Notes: generated by a model not told the origin, from the sequence alone. 35,562 bases of DNA from Candidatus Salinicoccus stercoripullorum (GCA_019113295.1 DXHR01000020.1:1-35562), one strand, 5' to 3'; shown: positions 22,867 to 31,604, numbered from the stretch's first letter. Program-made: numbers and translations.

Positions 22867-22881
22867 ATTCCCCTCCGCATT

Positions 22882-22911
22882 AAAAAAGATTCTGGATGAT
22901 AATCCAGAATC
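22882..22911 (-). terminator. Terminator after amidohydrolase gene
   Basis: A perfect 9-bp stem GATTCTGGA/TCCAGAATC, followed on the minus strand by TTTTTTAAT, placed right after the stop of the amidohydrolase gene at 22924. Confidence 0.85.
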
Positions 22912-22923
22912 AATGACTTATAT

Positions 22924-24156
22924 TCATTCTATTATATTTTTATGGATGATGCCATCTTTCGCGACAAGCTTGATGTTGTCATTGTCTTTCAGGACGCCGA
23001 TATTCTCAAGCGGATTTTCTTTTGAGAGTATGAAATCCGCCACATACCCTTCCTTGACGAGGCCGATATCCGTGTATCCCAGACATTCAGCAGAAGTTTT
23101 TGTGGACGCAACAATTGCATCCATCGGTGTCATGCCGCACTCGACCATGAGTTCCAGCTCTCGCAGGTTCGTACCATGTTTGAACACCCCCGCATCCGTA
23201 CCCATGGCGATTTTCACCCCGGCGTTGCAGGCTCTTGTGAAGCTCTCTTTATGGTAGTCCAGCACTTCCTTCGATTTATCGATTGCTGTCTGTGACATGC
23301 CGAGCTCTTCGGAGAATTCAAGGACGGAGACCGGCGCAAGGAGTGTCGGTACCAGATATGTGCCCTGGTCCTTCATCTTGCCGCATACTTCATCATCAAG
23401 GAATATGCCGTGCTCTATGGAATGGATGCCCGCTTCCACACACTGCCTGATGCCTTCAAGCCCCTGGGCGTGTGCCATGACTTTGACGCCGTTGCGGAAC
23501 CGTGCCTCCTCGACGATCACTTTAAGTTCCTCCAGAGAAAACTGTGTAAATTTCGGGTGGTCCGTCGGGCTTGAAACGCCACCGGTCGCATGGACCTTGA
23601 TGACATCCGCCCCGGCACGCAGCATCTCACGCGTCTTTTTGCGTACTTCCTCCACACCATCACACACCCCGTGCGGCATGCCAGGATGTGACTGTATCAG
23701 GTCCGCCACAATACCTGAGTAGTTATACCCATCGCCGTGTCCGCCCGTAATTGTCAGTGCATTGACACTGATCTGCATACGTGGTCCATTCACAAGGCCA
23801 TCGTCGATCGCCTTTTTGAGTCCGAGGTCACTGCCGAGCGCATCCCGTACTGATGTGACCCCTGCATTAAGCGTGCGTTTCAGATACTCGGTTGCAGCAT
23901 AGAAATTATACGAGAACGGTGTGGTGAGCCTCTCTTCCAGCGGCTTGAATTCCGTCATCATATGGACATGGGCATCAATCATGCCCGGCATCATGTACTG
24001 TCCCTTACCATCCAGCACTTCAGCATCTTCAGCCGGTGTGACGTCAGAGCCGACAGTACTGAAGATGCCGTCTTCCACGTAGACATTCGTATTCTGTACT
24101 ACATCAGTGCCTGTTCCATCGATCAGATTCACATTTTTAATGAATAATTTACCCAA
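22924..24156 (-). CDS. Amidohydrolase (imidazolonepropionase/Xaa-Pro dipeptidase-like, binuclear metal)
   Basis: 410 residues. The metal ligands are all present: DAHVHM (His63, His65), IKVHATGG with the probable carboxylated Lys187, MAHAQG (His229), SIEHG (His249) and GTDAG (Asp321). The layout (LIDGTGTDVVQNTNVYVEDG at the start, LRELELMVECGMTPMDAIVAST near the end) fits the amidohydrolase family of imidazolonepropionase-like enzymes. Such enzymes cleave amide, peptide or cyclic imide bonds; the natural substrate cannot be read here. The start is TTG 24156, eight bases after AGGAG; an upstream GTG at 24165 overlaps that site and is less likely. It is downstream of a transporter gene on the same strand (18 bases between stop and the ATG-rich start region), so a transport-hydrolysis operon. 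Confidence 0.87.
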   Translation of the reverse strand: MGKLFIKNVNLIDGTGTDVVQNTNVYVEDGIFSTVGSDVTPAEDAEVLDGKGQYMMPGMIDAHVHMMTEFKPLEERLTTPFSYNFYAATEYLKRTLNAGVTSVRDALGSDLGLKKAIDDGLVNGPRMQISVNALTITGGHGDGYNYSGIVADLIQSHPGMPHGVCDGVEEVRKKTREMLRAGADVIKVHATGGVSSPTDHPKFTQFSLEELKVIVEEARFRNGVKVMAHAQGLEGIRQCVEAGIHSIEHGIFLDDEVCGKMKDQGTYLVPTLLAPVSVLEFSEELGMSQTAIDKSKEVLDYHKESFTRACNAGVKIAMGTDAGVFKHGTNLRELELMVECGMTPMDAIVASTKTSAECLGYTDIGLVKEGYVADFILSKENPLENIGVLKDNDNIKLVAKDGIIHKNIIE

Positions 24157-24183
24157 TATAAACACTCCTATTTTTAAAATGAC

Positions 24184-25335
24184 TTAAATAAGACTCATGA
24201 CGAATGTAGCGATGAAAACCGAAGCGACGGTCACTGTGACAAACCCGCCGATCAGCATCGGTGTCACCAGTTCCTGGAATAGCTTCTCCTCATCTTCCGG
24301 ATTATCCGTCTCACTGCGGGCAACTTCCTCACAGATCAGATAATCCCCGGGGAAACCGATCAGCGCTGTCAGGGCCACAGGCATCCCTTTGTACGGGTGC
24401 CAGCCAACAATCTTTGAAGCAATAAGGCCACCAGTCATGATGCCGAAGATACCGAGGGCCAAAATCAGGATGACTGCCAGAATGTTTTCTGCTACATCCT
24501 GCGGCGTAATGCCGCCCATCGTGCCGATGATGACAAAGATCAGGGCAACCATCATGAAACTGAATGAATTTGCGGACTCCAGCACACTCTTTGGCACAAG
24601 ATTCGTATTCAGTGCCAGTATGCCGAACAGCAGGCAGAAGAGTGTATAGTGGATGCCGGTGAATTCTCCAAGCACAACACCTACAGCCGCCAGCACGAAG
24701 ATGACGAACAATTTGATCGTGTTGTTCTTCATCAGACTGAACCTCATCGGAGCAATATCCTGCTCATCATCAAAGGGGATTTCCCCCGCCTCTTTGCCGG
24801 CAGCCACGAAACGCCGTCCGTATTTTTTCATGAAGGCAGCCGCCAACGGCATTCCTATGACACCTTGGAATGACTGGACCAGAACAGGAACGACTATAAG
24901 TCCGGTCATCCCGATTTCAGTCAGCTTTTCATTGGTGATCAGAAGGGCAACGACTCCGCCGGAAACCGGACCGACACCACTTGCCGCTGTCGGGAAGTCA
25001 TATACTAAAGTGACTATGCCCAGGATCAGGACAAGCGCTCCGGCCAGTCCGGAGAGCGCAATGATGACCGCCCGCCACTGCTTTTTCAGAATCCTGAAGC
25101 GCATCAATGTCCCCATATGTACAATCAGCGGCCCGATCAATATTGCTCCCAGTGCAGGGAGGGTGGATAGTTCAAGAATGTTTTCAGGAAAGACGCCGAT
25201 CCATGTCAGGATCAGAAATCCGAGCATCGCAGTCATCAGCATCGGAATCCGCGCCCTGGTATAAACGGAAATACATTCACCCAGAGCAATCAGTGCGAAA
25301 AGCACTACTGTGGCAACTATTGGTTCCTGCAACAT
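24184..25335 (-). CDS. Multi-helix membrane transporter of unrecognised family, in operon with amidohydrolase
   Basis: 383 residues, about 10-11 membrane helices, with a charged cytoplasmic loop at 175-205 (KKYGRRFVAAGKEAGEIPFDDEQDI) that splits it into two halves of like size. Possible re-entrant motifs are SGVGPVSGGVVALLIT and GIMTGGLIASKIVGWHPYKGMPVALTALIGFPGDYLICEEVAR. The pseudo-twofold layout and glycine-rich loops suggest a secondary carrier such as a GltS- or 2-hydroxycarboxylate-like symporter, but I cannot name a family. The start is ATG 25335, eight bases after AAAGGAG. Its substrate is probably what the amidohydrolase cleaves, or its product. Confidence 0.7.
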   Translation of the reverse strand: MLQEPIVATVVLFALIALGECISVYTRARIPMLMTAMLGFLILTWIGVFPENILELSTLPALGAILIGPLIVHMGTLMRFRILKKQWRAVIIALSGLAGALVLILGIVTLVYDFPTAASGVGPVSGGVVALLITNEKLTEIGMTGLIVVPVLVQSFQGVIGMPLAAAFMKKYGRRFVAAGKEAGEIPFDDEQDIAPMRFSLMKNNTIKLFVIFVLAAVGVVLGEFTGIHYTLFCLLFGILALNTNLVPKSVLESANSFSFMMVALIFVIIGTMGGITPQDVAENILAVILILALGIFGIMTGGLIASKIVGWHPYKGMPVALTALIGFPGDYLICEEVARSETDNPEDEEKLFQELVTPMLIGGFVTVTVASVFIATFVMSLI

Positions 25336-25474
25336 ATTTTTCACTCCTTTACATAAGTGGATTAAATCATTATACAGTCAAACCAATGATAAAGAAAGGG
25401 ATTATTCAGAAATGAAAGAGTTTTCAGAATAAATTTACGCAAAAAAAAGCTGCATCTGCAGCCTTTTGATAAAA

Positions 25475-26974
25475 TCACTCCGCAAACGCATCCTCGGCAA
25501 TACTGAGCGACCTGAGCATGGAAGTCTTCTTATACTGATGAACTTCGAATTTTTTGAGGATGTCCGAGACGACTTCGACGCCGTCGACTATATAGTCCCC
25601 TTTGTTGAGCATGATGCATTCTGCCCTTGAACCGGCAACGACATCGGAGATTTCTGAACGGGTCGGTATGCCGGTCTTGACCAGTGATTCCACAACCTGT
25701 GTTGCCCAGATTACCGGTATATGGGCCGATTCGCATATCCACAGCAGTTCCTCCTGAACCTCGCTGAGCCGCTCGTATCCTGTCTCCACAGCAAGATCCC
25801 CGCGTGCCAGCATGACTCCGAAGGGACGTGCACCGGCTGCCTGCTGGATGATTTCCGGCAGATTCCTTATGCCTTCGGTCGTCTCGATCTTGGCAATCGT
25901 CGGCATGTCCCGCCTCTCATCGGACAGCCTTTCCTTGAGCGCCGCTTCTATCAGGTCGATATCTCTTTTATCGTTGATGAATGAAAATGCTATGACATCA
26001 GCATGTTCGGCGGCAAATTCCAGATCTTTGCAGTCCTGCTCGGTCAACACGTCGAGTTTATAGTCCATATCAGGAATATTGATGCCCTTTTCCGTCTTCA
26101 CTTTCACGCCATTTTCCTTGACGGTCCGCACCACTTCACAGATGACTCCCCCGTCAACCGTCTCCGTAACTTCTGCTTCGATATGTCCGTCATCGAGTTT
26201 CACAACCTGTCCTTTTTCCATTTTGCCGAAAACTTCGGGCACGGACGTGTTCACAGCAAGTTCGATGCCCTTCGGCAGAGTCATGGAAACCTGCCCTGAT
26301 ATCAGGAAGCGTTCGCCCTCTTTCACTTTCGGATTCCTCTTGGTCGTAAGCAGAGTCTTCGTACGGATTTTCGGGCCGCTGATGTCCATGAGCACACGGC
26401 ATGTATGTCCGGACTTCTTTTCCGCCTGCCTTATATTCCCAATCATGGCCTCCCACACTTCCGGGTCGTCGTGGGCACAGTTTATGCGCGCCATATTCAT
26501 GCCTGCGGCAATCAGAGATTCAACCAGGCCATAGTCCGACCCTGCTGCCGTCGGCATGGTGACCAGGATGCGTTCATTCCTGTCATGATGGTTCTCCCCG
26601 AATATTTCATCCGTATTGTTTTTGAGGGCTTCATTGCGTTCCTTGAACGACGCCTGGGAACGGTAATCGATGTCCCCGACATCCTCCCCTGTAATGCTGC
26701 CGAGCGTCCTGATCAGTGCATTCAGTGTACCAAGTACATCCGCCTCAAGCCTGCCCAGGGACGAAACACCCCACGGAATCAGGCGTTCCTGAAGTTTCCG
26801 GAGGTCCATTTTGCGGAATGCCATATAATAAGCCAGATTCCGGGCGCTGTTTTCATACGCCGCTCTGATCGGCGTCCGGTTCCAGCGGTCATACAGTCTG
26901 TCCCCTTCCTCTATTACGGATTTCCTGATTTCCATCACTTCTTCAAGCAGTTCCCTGCCTTCTGTCCTATCCAT
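25475..26974 (-). CDS. Pyruvate kinase-like protein with helical N-terminal extension and no C-domain
   Basis: 499 residues. About 130 N-terminal residues are helical and not part of pyruvate kinase. From about 134 comes a kinase barrel: LVTMPTAAGSDYGLVESLIAAGMNMARINCAHDD (Arg163 of the MxRxNxxH motif), LMDISGPKIRTK, a B domain 205-300 (KLDDGHIEAEVTETVDGG), INIPD, AFSFIND, TIAKIETTEGIRNLPEI (Lys362, Glu364), VMLARGDLAVE (the metal-binding region) and PVIWATQVVESLVKTGIPTRSEISDV. The glycolytic enzyme's motifs are changed (e.g. NCAH for NFSH, ISGPK for TKGPE), and the C-terminal allosteric domain is replaced by a 30-residue tail. It belongs to the 'pyruvate kinase-like' group of unsettled reaction. 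The start is ATG 26974 behind GGGGAG. Confidence 0.82.
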   Translation of the reverse strand: MDRTEGRELLEEVMEIRKSVIEEGDRLYDRWNRTPIRAAYENSARNLAYYMAFRKMDLRKLQERLIPWGVSSLGRLEADVLGTLNALIRTLGSITGEDVGDIDYRSQASFKERNEALKNNTDEIFGENHHDRNERILVTMPTAAGSDYGLVESLIAAGMNMARINCAHDDPEVWEAMIGNIRQAEKKSGHTCRVLMDISGPKIRTKTLLTTKRNPKVKEGERFLISGQVSMTLPKGIELAVNTSVPEVFGKMEKGQVVKLDDGHIEAEVTETVDGGVICEVVRTVKENGVKVKTEKGINIPDMDYKLDVLTEQDCKDLEFAAEHADVIAFSFINDKRDIDLIEAALKERLSDERRDMPTIAKIETTEGIRNLPEIIQQAAGARPFGVMLARGDLAVETGYERLSEVQEELLWICESAHIPVIWATQVVESLVKTGIPTRSEISDVVAGSRAECIMLNKGDYIVDGVEVVSDILKKFEVHQYKKTSMLRSLSIAEDAFAE

Positions 26975-27042
26975 GATCCCACTCCCCATCCGTTCATATA
27001 TATTGTATATACCCTGGACAACGAGTGTTTATTTACGCCATG

Positions 27043-27069
27043 AAAAAAGCACGGACAGCGTCCATGCTT
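27043..27069 (-). terminator. Terminator after the 136-residue membrane protein gene
   Basis: GCATGGAC/GTCC(G)TGC hairpin on the minus strand (one mismatch), followed by TTTTTTCA; it ends the gene at 27073. Confidence 0.7.
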
Positions 27070-27072
27070 CGT

Positions 27073-27483
27073 TCAGATTCTCTTTTTATAGCAGATATGG
27101 AGCACTTCAAGGTAGCCGATGTGGAAGATCGACCACAGTGTCCAGCCGATGTAGCTATGCAGTTCCATCGGTTCCTCCGCCTGCTTTGACAGAATGAAAT
27201 ACAACGACGTTGTGATGACCCAGATCGCCACCATCGACGGCATATAGAGCTTGCTCCGGTTTATGTAGATCCATTTCAGGATGGTTGCTATCACTACAGA
27301 TACAAGCAGATGAAGCAGTATCTGGATGACGATGTGCGGCTCTTCCCTGCTGATGAAGTCGAGATTGAGCAGCAGATCCAGCAGCTCTATATCAGTGGAT
27401 AACTGGACATATGAAAATGCACCGGCCAAAAGCAAACCCGCCACAGTACCGCTGATGAGACCGGAGAGTAGTATTTTGCCCAT
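27073..27483 (-). CDS. Four-helix membrane protein of unknown function
   Basis: 136 residues: helices about 5-25 (SGLISGTVAGLLLAGAFSYV), 52-72 (IQILLHLLVSVVIATILKWIY), 80-98 (MPSMVAIWVITTSLYFIL) and 107-130 (LHSYIGWTLWSIFHIGYLEVLHICY). An acidic loop (LSTDIELLDLLLNLDFISREEPH) joins helices 1 and 2. The start is ATG 27483 with an AAAGGAAC site. No domain is recognised. It is monocistronic and divergent from helD. Confidence 0.7.
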   Translation of the reverse strand: MGKILLSGLISGTVAGLLLAGAFSYVQLSTDIELLDLLLNLDFISREEPHIVIQILLHLLVSVVIATILKWIYINRSKLYMPSMVAIWVITTSLYFILSKQAEEPMELHSYIGWTLWSIFHIGYLEVLHICYKKRI

Positions 27484-27504
27484 AGTACCTGTTCCTTTAA
27501 TATA

Positions 27505-27534
27505 TTGTTAAGTCAATTTTCACAATTCCATTAT
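27505..27534 (+). promoter_or_regulatory. Candidate helD promoter
   Basis: TTGTTA, about 18 bases, then CATTAT (4 of 6 matches to the -10 consensus). Transcription would start near 27541-27545, at or after the ATG at 27540, which argues against that ATG as the start of translation. Confidence 0.4.
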
Positions 27535-27539
27535 ATCAC

Positions 27540-29690
27540 ATGCAAAAAAGTAATTTAAGACTGTTATTGGAGGGGAAAACTTTATATGATGGATTTCCTA
27601 TTAAAAATGAGGGGGACAAGCATTTGGCACACTTATCAATGGAAGAGGAAAAACAGCATCTGATGCTGACAGTCGATTTTTTAAAGGCCTACAACGCCAA
27701 ACTCTCACTCGAACGTGACAATCTCAAAAAAGGTATCCGCTCAAACCGTGAAGCGATAAATGAAGAGATCGCCTCCATTGATGCCGATTTCGAATCCGGA
27801 AACATCCATCAGTTCATACAGATGCTGCCGGAGCTCAGGACCACTGAAGTGAACTTCAATTTCATCGATGCCATGTACAACCGGACGAAACGCATGATTC
27901 CAAAGCCTTATTTCGGCAAGATCACGGTCGATGGCGAAGACATATATATCGGTACAGGAACAATCAGGAATAAAGACAACGACCTCCTGATATACGACTG
28001 GCGGACGCCGGTAGCCAGCCTATTCTATGAGAACGAGACAGGCGCGCTTTCCTATACGATACCCGATGGAACACAGTTAGACGCAAATGTTTCCGGAAGG
28101 AGGCAGTTCATCGTTGAAGACGGAAATCTTCAAAAGATGTTCGACAGCGACATGTATATCGGGGATGAAGTCCTGCAGAACATGATCACCGACTCCTCCC
28201 AGTCGAAACTCAGGAACATCGTCTCCACAATCCAGCAGGAACAAAACGAAGTCATCCGGCAGCCGCTCAGGCAGGACACCCTGGTCTACGGCCCGCCGGG
28301 GAGCGGCAAGACTTCCCTTGCCCTGCAGCGGATTGCATTTCTGCTCTATCAGCACAAGGATATTCTGAGACCCGAGAACATACTCCTCATCTCTCCGAAT
28401 GAAATTTTCAACGACTACCTTTCAGATGTCCTGCCGGAACTCGGTGAAAATCACGTCAAAAACATTACATTCTACCGTCTGCTCGGACAGTTTCCCTACT
28501 TCAAGGCACGCCGCTTTGAAACGGTCTACGGGAATATCAGAAGGCTCCGTGAGGATGCAGGGGCGCAGGACATTTATGAATTCAAATCCTCCCTCCGGTA
28601 CTTTAAGTCACTGCATGAATTCCTTGACGGTCTCGCCGGCCGGGGAATGGAGTTCAGGGACCTGAAGGACAAAGACGGGATATTCATCGGCAAAGAGAAG
28701 CTGAATGATATTTTCTATAAGGAGCTTTCCCATCACCCGGTCAGTAAACGCCTGCTTAAGATAAAAGAACGTCTGCTGTCCCTCTACTCTGCACGTGTGG
28801 CTGAAATCAGGGAAGCCAGATTCAGGGAACTCAACAGCCAGAACAAGTATATTGGCGAAAAGCACCAGCTCAAGGAGGAGGCCCATTCCTATGCGAAAAG
28901 CCAGCTGAAACAGGCCCACAGGCAGATCATGCTTTTCAGGTTCATCCATATCGAGAAACTCTATATCAATTCCATCAAGGATAATGGTTTCAGGAACAGG
29001 ACCATCCGTTCAATCAAGGAAAACGACTTCAAATATGAAGATATCGCACCGATGCTCTACATCTATATCCATCTGCTTGGTGCGCATGACCGCTCCGTGC
29101 AGCATGTATTGATTGATGAAGTGCAGGATTACTCTAATATACAGTATTATGTAATGCGCCATTATTACAGGAGGGCATCATTCACGAGTCTCGGGGACCC
29201 CAATCAGCAGATTCATCCTGCTGACAAAGACCCACTCGTTGCCAAAAACCATGTTCATAAGCATCTGGTCCGTTCATATCGGTCCACCAATCAGATCAAC
29301 GCATTCCTGAACAGTCTTGTACCGGATTCAATCCAGTCTGTTTCCGTCGACGGGGAGGAGGTGCAGAAACTGCATTCCCGGAACCATACAGAAAAGATTA
29401 GGGAAATACTGCGGGCACAAGACAGACCGCAAGTGGCCATCATCACACCGGCAAGGGAATCTGCAGATGCCCTTTACGATGAACTTGCAGGCGAATTCCC
29501 GCAGTTCCGCAACCTGCAGGAGAAGGATACGCTCTACAACCAGTCCTTCATCATCCTGCCCTACTATCTGTCCAAAGGATTTGAGTACAACACGGTCATC
29601 CTGACCGATGCCGCGGAATATGACAATGAGGACCACATCATGTATGTGCTCTCCTCACGGGCAACCAGACATCTGTACATCATCGAATAG
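27540..29690 (+). CDS. helD: HelD-like UvrD/Rep-family ATPase (RNA polymerase recycling factor)
   Basis: Up to 716 residues. HelD binds RNA polymerase and, with ATP, strips it from stalled DNA complexes and helps reuse it; it also affects rifampicin tolerance in some Gram-positives. Visible features are an N-terminal coiled coil (EEKQHLMLTVDFLKAYNAKLSLERDNL), the UvrD-like Walker A in VYGPPGSGKTSLALQRIAFLLY, motif II VLIDEVQDYSNIQYYVMRHYY, LGDPNQQIHP, RSYRSTNQI, and the C-terminal SKGFEYNTVILTDA then LSSRATRHLYIIE. The start is uncertain. ATG 27540 has no ribosome binding site, while TTG 27624 lies eight bases after GGGGG and would give 688 residues. An overlapping ORF with a better site sits between the two. 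Confidence 0.85.
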   Translation: MQKSNLRLLLEGKTLYDGFPIKNEGDKHLAHLSMEEEKQHLMLTVDFLKAYNAKLSLERDNLKKGIRSNREAINEEIASIDADFESGNIHQFIQMLPELRTTEVNFNFIDAMYNRTKRMIPKPYFGKITVDGEDIYIGTGTIRNKDNDLLIYDWRTPVASLFYENETGALSYTIPDGTQLDANVSGRRQFIVEDGNLQKMFDSDMYIGDEVLQNMITDSSQSKLRNIVSTIQQEQNEVIRQPLRQDTLVYGPPGSGKTSLALQRIAFLLYQHKDILRPENILLISPNEIFNDYLSDVLPELGENHVKNITFYRLLGQFPYFKARRFETVYGNIRRLREDAGAQDIYEFKSSLRYFKSLHEFLDGLAGRGMEFRDLKDKDGIFIGKEKLNDIFYKELSHHPVSKRLLKIKERLLSLYSARVAEIREARFRELNSQNKYIGEKHQLKEEAHSYAKSQLKQAHRQIMLFRFIHIEKLYINSIKDNGFRNRTIRSIKENDFKYEDIAPMLYIYIHLLGAHDRSVQHVLIDEVQDYSNIQYYVMRHYYRRASFTSLGDPNQQIHPADKDPLVAKNHVHKHLVRSYRSTNQINAFLNSLVPDSIQSVSVDGEEVQKLHSRNHTEKIREILRAQDRPQVAIITPARESADALYDELAGEFPQFRNLQEKDTLYNQSFIILPYYLSKGFEYNTVILTDAAEYDNEDHIMYVLSSRATRHLYIIE
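27586..27663 (+). CDS. Possible upstream ORF overlapping the helD start (25 codons)
   Basis: ATG ATG at 27586, behind GGAGGGG (27569-27575), the best ribosome binding site in the region. It runs 25 codons in another frame (MMDFLLKMRGTSIWHTYQW, then KRKNSI) and overlaps the start of the helD frame. It could be a leader peptide coupling or limiting helD translation, or just chance. The peptide has no recognised features. It is reported because the helD start cannot be chosen without it. Confidence 0.3.
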   Translation: MMDFLLKMRGTSIWHTYQWKRKNSI

Positions 29691-29700
29691 ATACGTGAAT

Positions 29701-29750
29701 ATTGAAATTTTCAATACCGACTTTACAAGTAGGAATAAATCCTATATAAT
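29701..29750 (+). promoter_or_regulatory. tcyP promoter with palindromic candidate operator
   Basis: The -35 TTTACA (29722-29727), 17-base spacer and -10 TATAAT (29745-29750) are near-consensus. ATTGAAA-T-TTTCAAT (29701-29715) is a perfect palindrome just upstream, and AGGA...TCCT lies in the spacer. Cystine-transport genes in Bacillales are commonly repressed by CymR; a CymR site may be here, but I cannot verify the match to its consensus. Confidence 0.65.
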
Positions 29751-29787
29751 TACTCTACTTTGAATTTAAAAAAGAGGAGTTAATGTT

Positions 29788-31179
29788 ATGGACCTTTTGC
29801 TTATCATCATCAATCTCATCATCTTCCTGACGTTGATTGGAGCGCTCATGCTCCTTAAGAAACACAATGTCAAATTTTCATACCGCGTCATGATCGGCCT
29901 GTTGGCCGGCCTTGTATTCGGAGCGGTGCTTCAGCTCATCTACGGTGTTGAAGATACCGTCATAACACAGACGACCGACTGGATGGCGATCGCCGGTGAC
30001 GGTTTCGTCCGGCTTCTGCAGATGATCGTCATGCCGCTCGTATTCATTTCCATCCTCGGGGCATTTGCCAAGATGGATATGCAGGAAAAATTCCTGAAAT
30101 CAGGAATGAAGATCATCCTGATACTGCTCGGCACGACAGCGATAGCGGCTGCGATCGGCATCACTGCGGCTCTGCTTTTCAACCTCGATGCTTCAAGCCT
30201 CAATCTTGGTGACGCAGAGAACGAAAGAGCCGCTTCCCTCGAAACGAGCGCCCAGGAAGTCGAGGATCAGACACTGCCACAGCAGCTGGTTTCACTGCTT
30301 CCTGCTAATCCGTTCCTTGATTTTACAGGCGAACGTGCAACATCAACGATCGCAGTCGTATTCTTCGCGGTCTTCATGGGACTCAGCCTGGTCCGCCTGA
30401 TCAGGAGCAACCCTGAAACGGGCGAAAAGGTCAGAGCCGGCATCATAGCCGTAAACGAATGGGTCATGCAGCTGGTAAAAATCATACTTGCACTGACCCC
30501 GTACGGAATATTCGCCATCATGGCAAACACAGTAGCCACTTCAGATTTCCAGGCCATCTATGATCTCGGATTGTTTGTAGTCGCATCATACGCCGCATTG
30601 ATCACAATGTTCCTGGTTCATCTCGTCATTATTTCACTGACCGGTCTGAACCCCGTCCAGTACTTCAAGAAGACATCTGAAACGCTGTTATTCGCATTCA
30701 CTTCCCGTTCCAGTGCAGGTACGCTGCCCCTGAACATACAGACACAGAGAATCCGTCTCGGTGTACCATCAAGCATCGCCAACTTCTCCGGAAGTTTCGG
30801 ACTCTCCATCGGACAGAACGGCTGTGCAGGAATCTACCCGGCAATGCTCGGCATCATGATAGCACCGGCCGTCGGCATTGAGGTCAACGCCACATATATC
30901 ATCACGCTGATTGCCGTGACAGTCATTGCCTCCCTCGGCATCGCAGGCGTCGGCGGCGGTGCAACATTTGCCGCCATCGTAGTGCTTTCCACTATGAACC
31001 TGCCGATCGCACTTGCAGCTGTACTCATTTCGGTGGAACCGCTCATCGACATGGGACGTACAGCACTTAACGTCAGCGGCTCAATGGTGTCCGGCACTGT
31101 CACTGCCAAGACCAACGGTCAGATTGATAAAGATGTTTATAACTCTCATAATCTGGATGAGCTGACTGCTGAAGTCTAA
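29788..31179 (+). CDS. tcyP: L-cystine:cation symporter TcyP-like (DAACS family)
   Basis: 463 residues, the length of B. subtilis TcyP. It has eight helices plus re-entrant loops of the dicarboxylate/amino acid:cation symporter fold: MIVMPLVFISILGAFAKM, FAFTSRSSAGTLPLNIQT, SFGLSIGQNGCAGIYPAMLG, AGVGGGATFAAIVVLSTMNLP and DMGRTALNVSGSMVSGTVTAK. The SSAGTLPLNIQTQ loop and the N-terminal extension are typical of cystine-specific members. It imports L-cystine with Na+ or H+, feeding cysteine and redox metabolism. It is monocistronic, with a strong promoter and terminator. The start is ATG 29788 behind AAGAGGAG. Confidence 0.9.
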   Translation: MDLLLIIINLIIFLTLIGALMLLKKHNVKFSYRVMIGLLAGLVFGAVLQLIYGVEDTVITQTTDWMAIAGDGFVRLLQMIVMPLVFISILGAFAKMDMQEKFLKSGMKIILILLGTTAIAAAIGITAALLFNLDASSLNLGDAENERAASLETSAQEVEDQTLPQQLVSLLPANPFLDFTGERATSTIAVVFFAVFMGLSLVRLIRSNPETGEKVRAGIIAVNEWVMQLVKIILALTPYGIFAIMANTVATSDFQAIYDLGLFVVASYAALITMFLVHLVIISLTGLNPVQYFKKTSETLLFAFTSRSSAGTLPLNIQTQRIRLGVPSSIANFSGSFGLSIGQNGCAGIYPAMLGIMIAPAVGIEVNATYIITLIAVTVIASLGIAGVGGGATFAAIVVLSTMNLPIALAAVLISVEPLIDMGRTALNVSGSMVSGTVTAKTNGQIDKDVYNSHNLDELTAEV

Positions 31180-31190
31180 ACCGATCATCC

Positions 31191-31226
31191 ATACCGGATC
31201 CTTATTTCAGGATCCGGTATTTTTAT
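31191..31226 (+). terminator. Terminator after tcyP
   Basis: A perfect 11-bp stem ATACCGGATCC/GGATCCGGTAT with an 8-base loop and TTTTTATT after it. Confidence 0.9.
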
Positions 31227-31227
31227 T

Positions 31228-31522
31228 GAAAAATCATATTAATATGACAATTTATTTCAAAAAGAAACGCTTCTACGCTTCTCTGTGCTTTCCTGGCTGA
31301 AAAACAATGTATATACAATGAAATTTTTAAGATTAAATTTCAAAACAAATTGTATGAAAACATTATATTTTATCGCAATCCGAATATAATATTATACTTC
31401 TCCGATATACTTTATTCTTTTTAAAGATTGTCATATAGGCTTTTTAAAACCCACCTTTCCCCTCCTTTCTTAGATATAAATGCATAGAACATATATTTTT
31501 TAAAATAAAATTACTAATTCGA
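31228..31522. other. AT-rich intergenic region with no gene seen
   Basis: About 300 bases, markedly AT-rich compared with the flanking genes. No ORF with a ribosome binding site was found on either strand. It may hold control sites for the sugar ABC operon that follows. A cre-like piece near 31264 (AGAAACGCTTCTA) matches the CcpA consensus poorly, so it is not called. Confidence 0.5.
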
Positions 31523-31550
31523 TTGTATTTAACTTCTTCTCTGTTATACT
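31523..31550 (+). promoter_or_regulatory. Promoter of the sugar ABC importer operon
   Basis: TTGTAT (31523-31528), a 16-base spacer and TATACT (31545-31550). The ATG of the binding-protein gene follows at 31605 after a GGAGAGGGAGAGG tract. Confidence 0.6.
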
Positions 31551-31604
31551 TGCATAAAACAAAAAATTCTAAAAATTTTCAAAACATTGGAGAGGGAGAG
31601 GCTT

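Noticed and set aside
31255-31285. cre (CcpA) site near AAACGCTTC
   Set aside because: It fits the consensus at few fixed positions and is far from the promoter.
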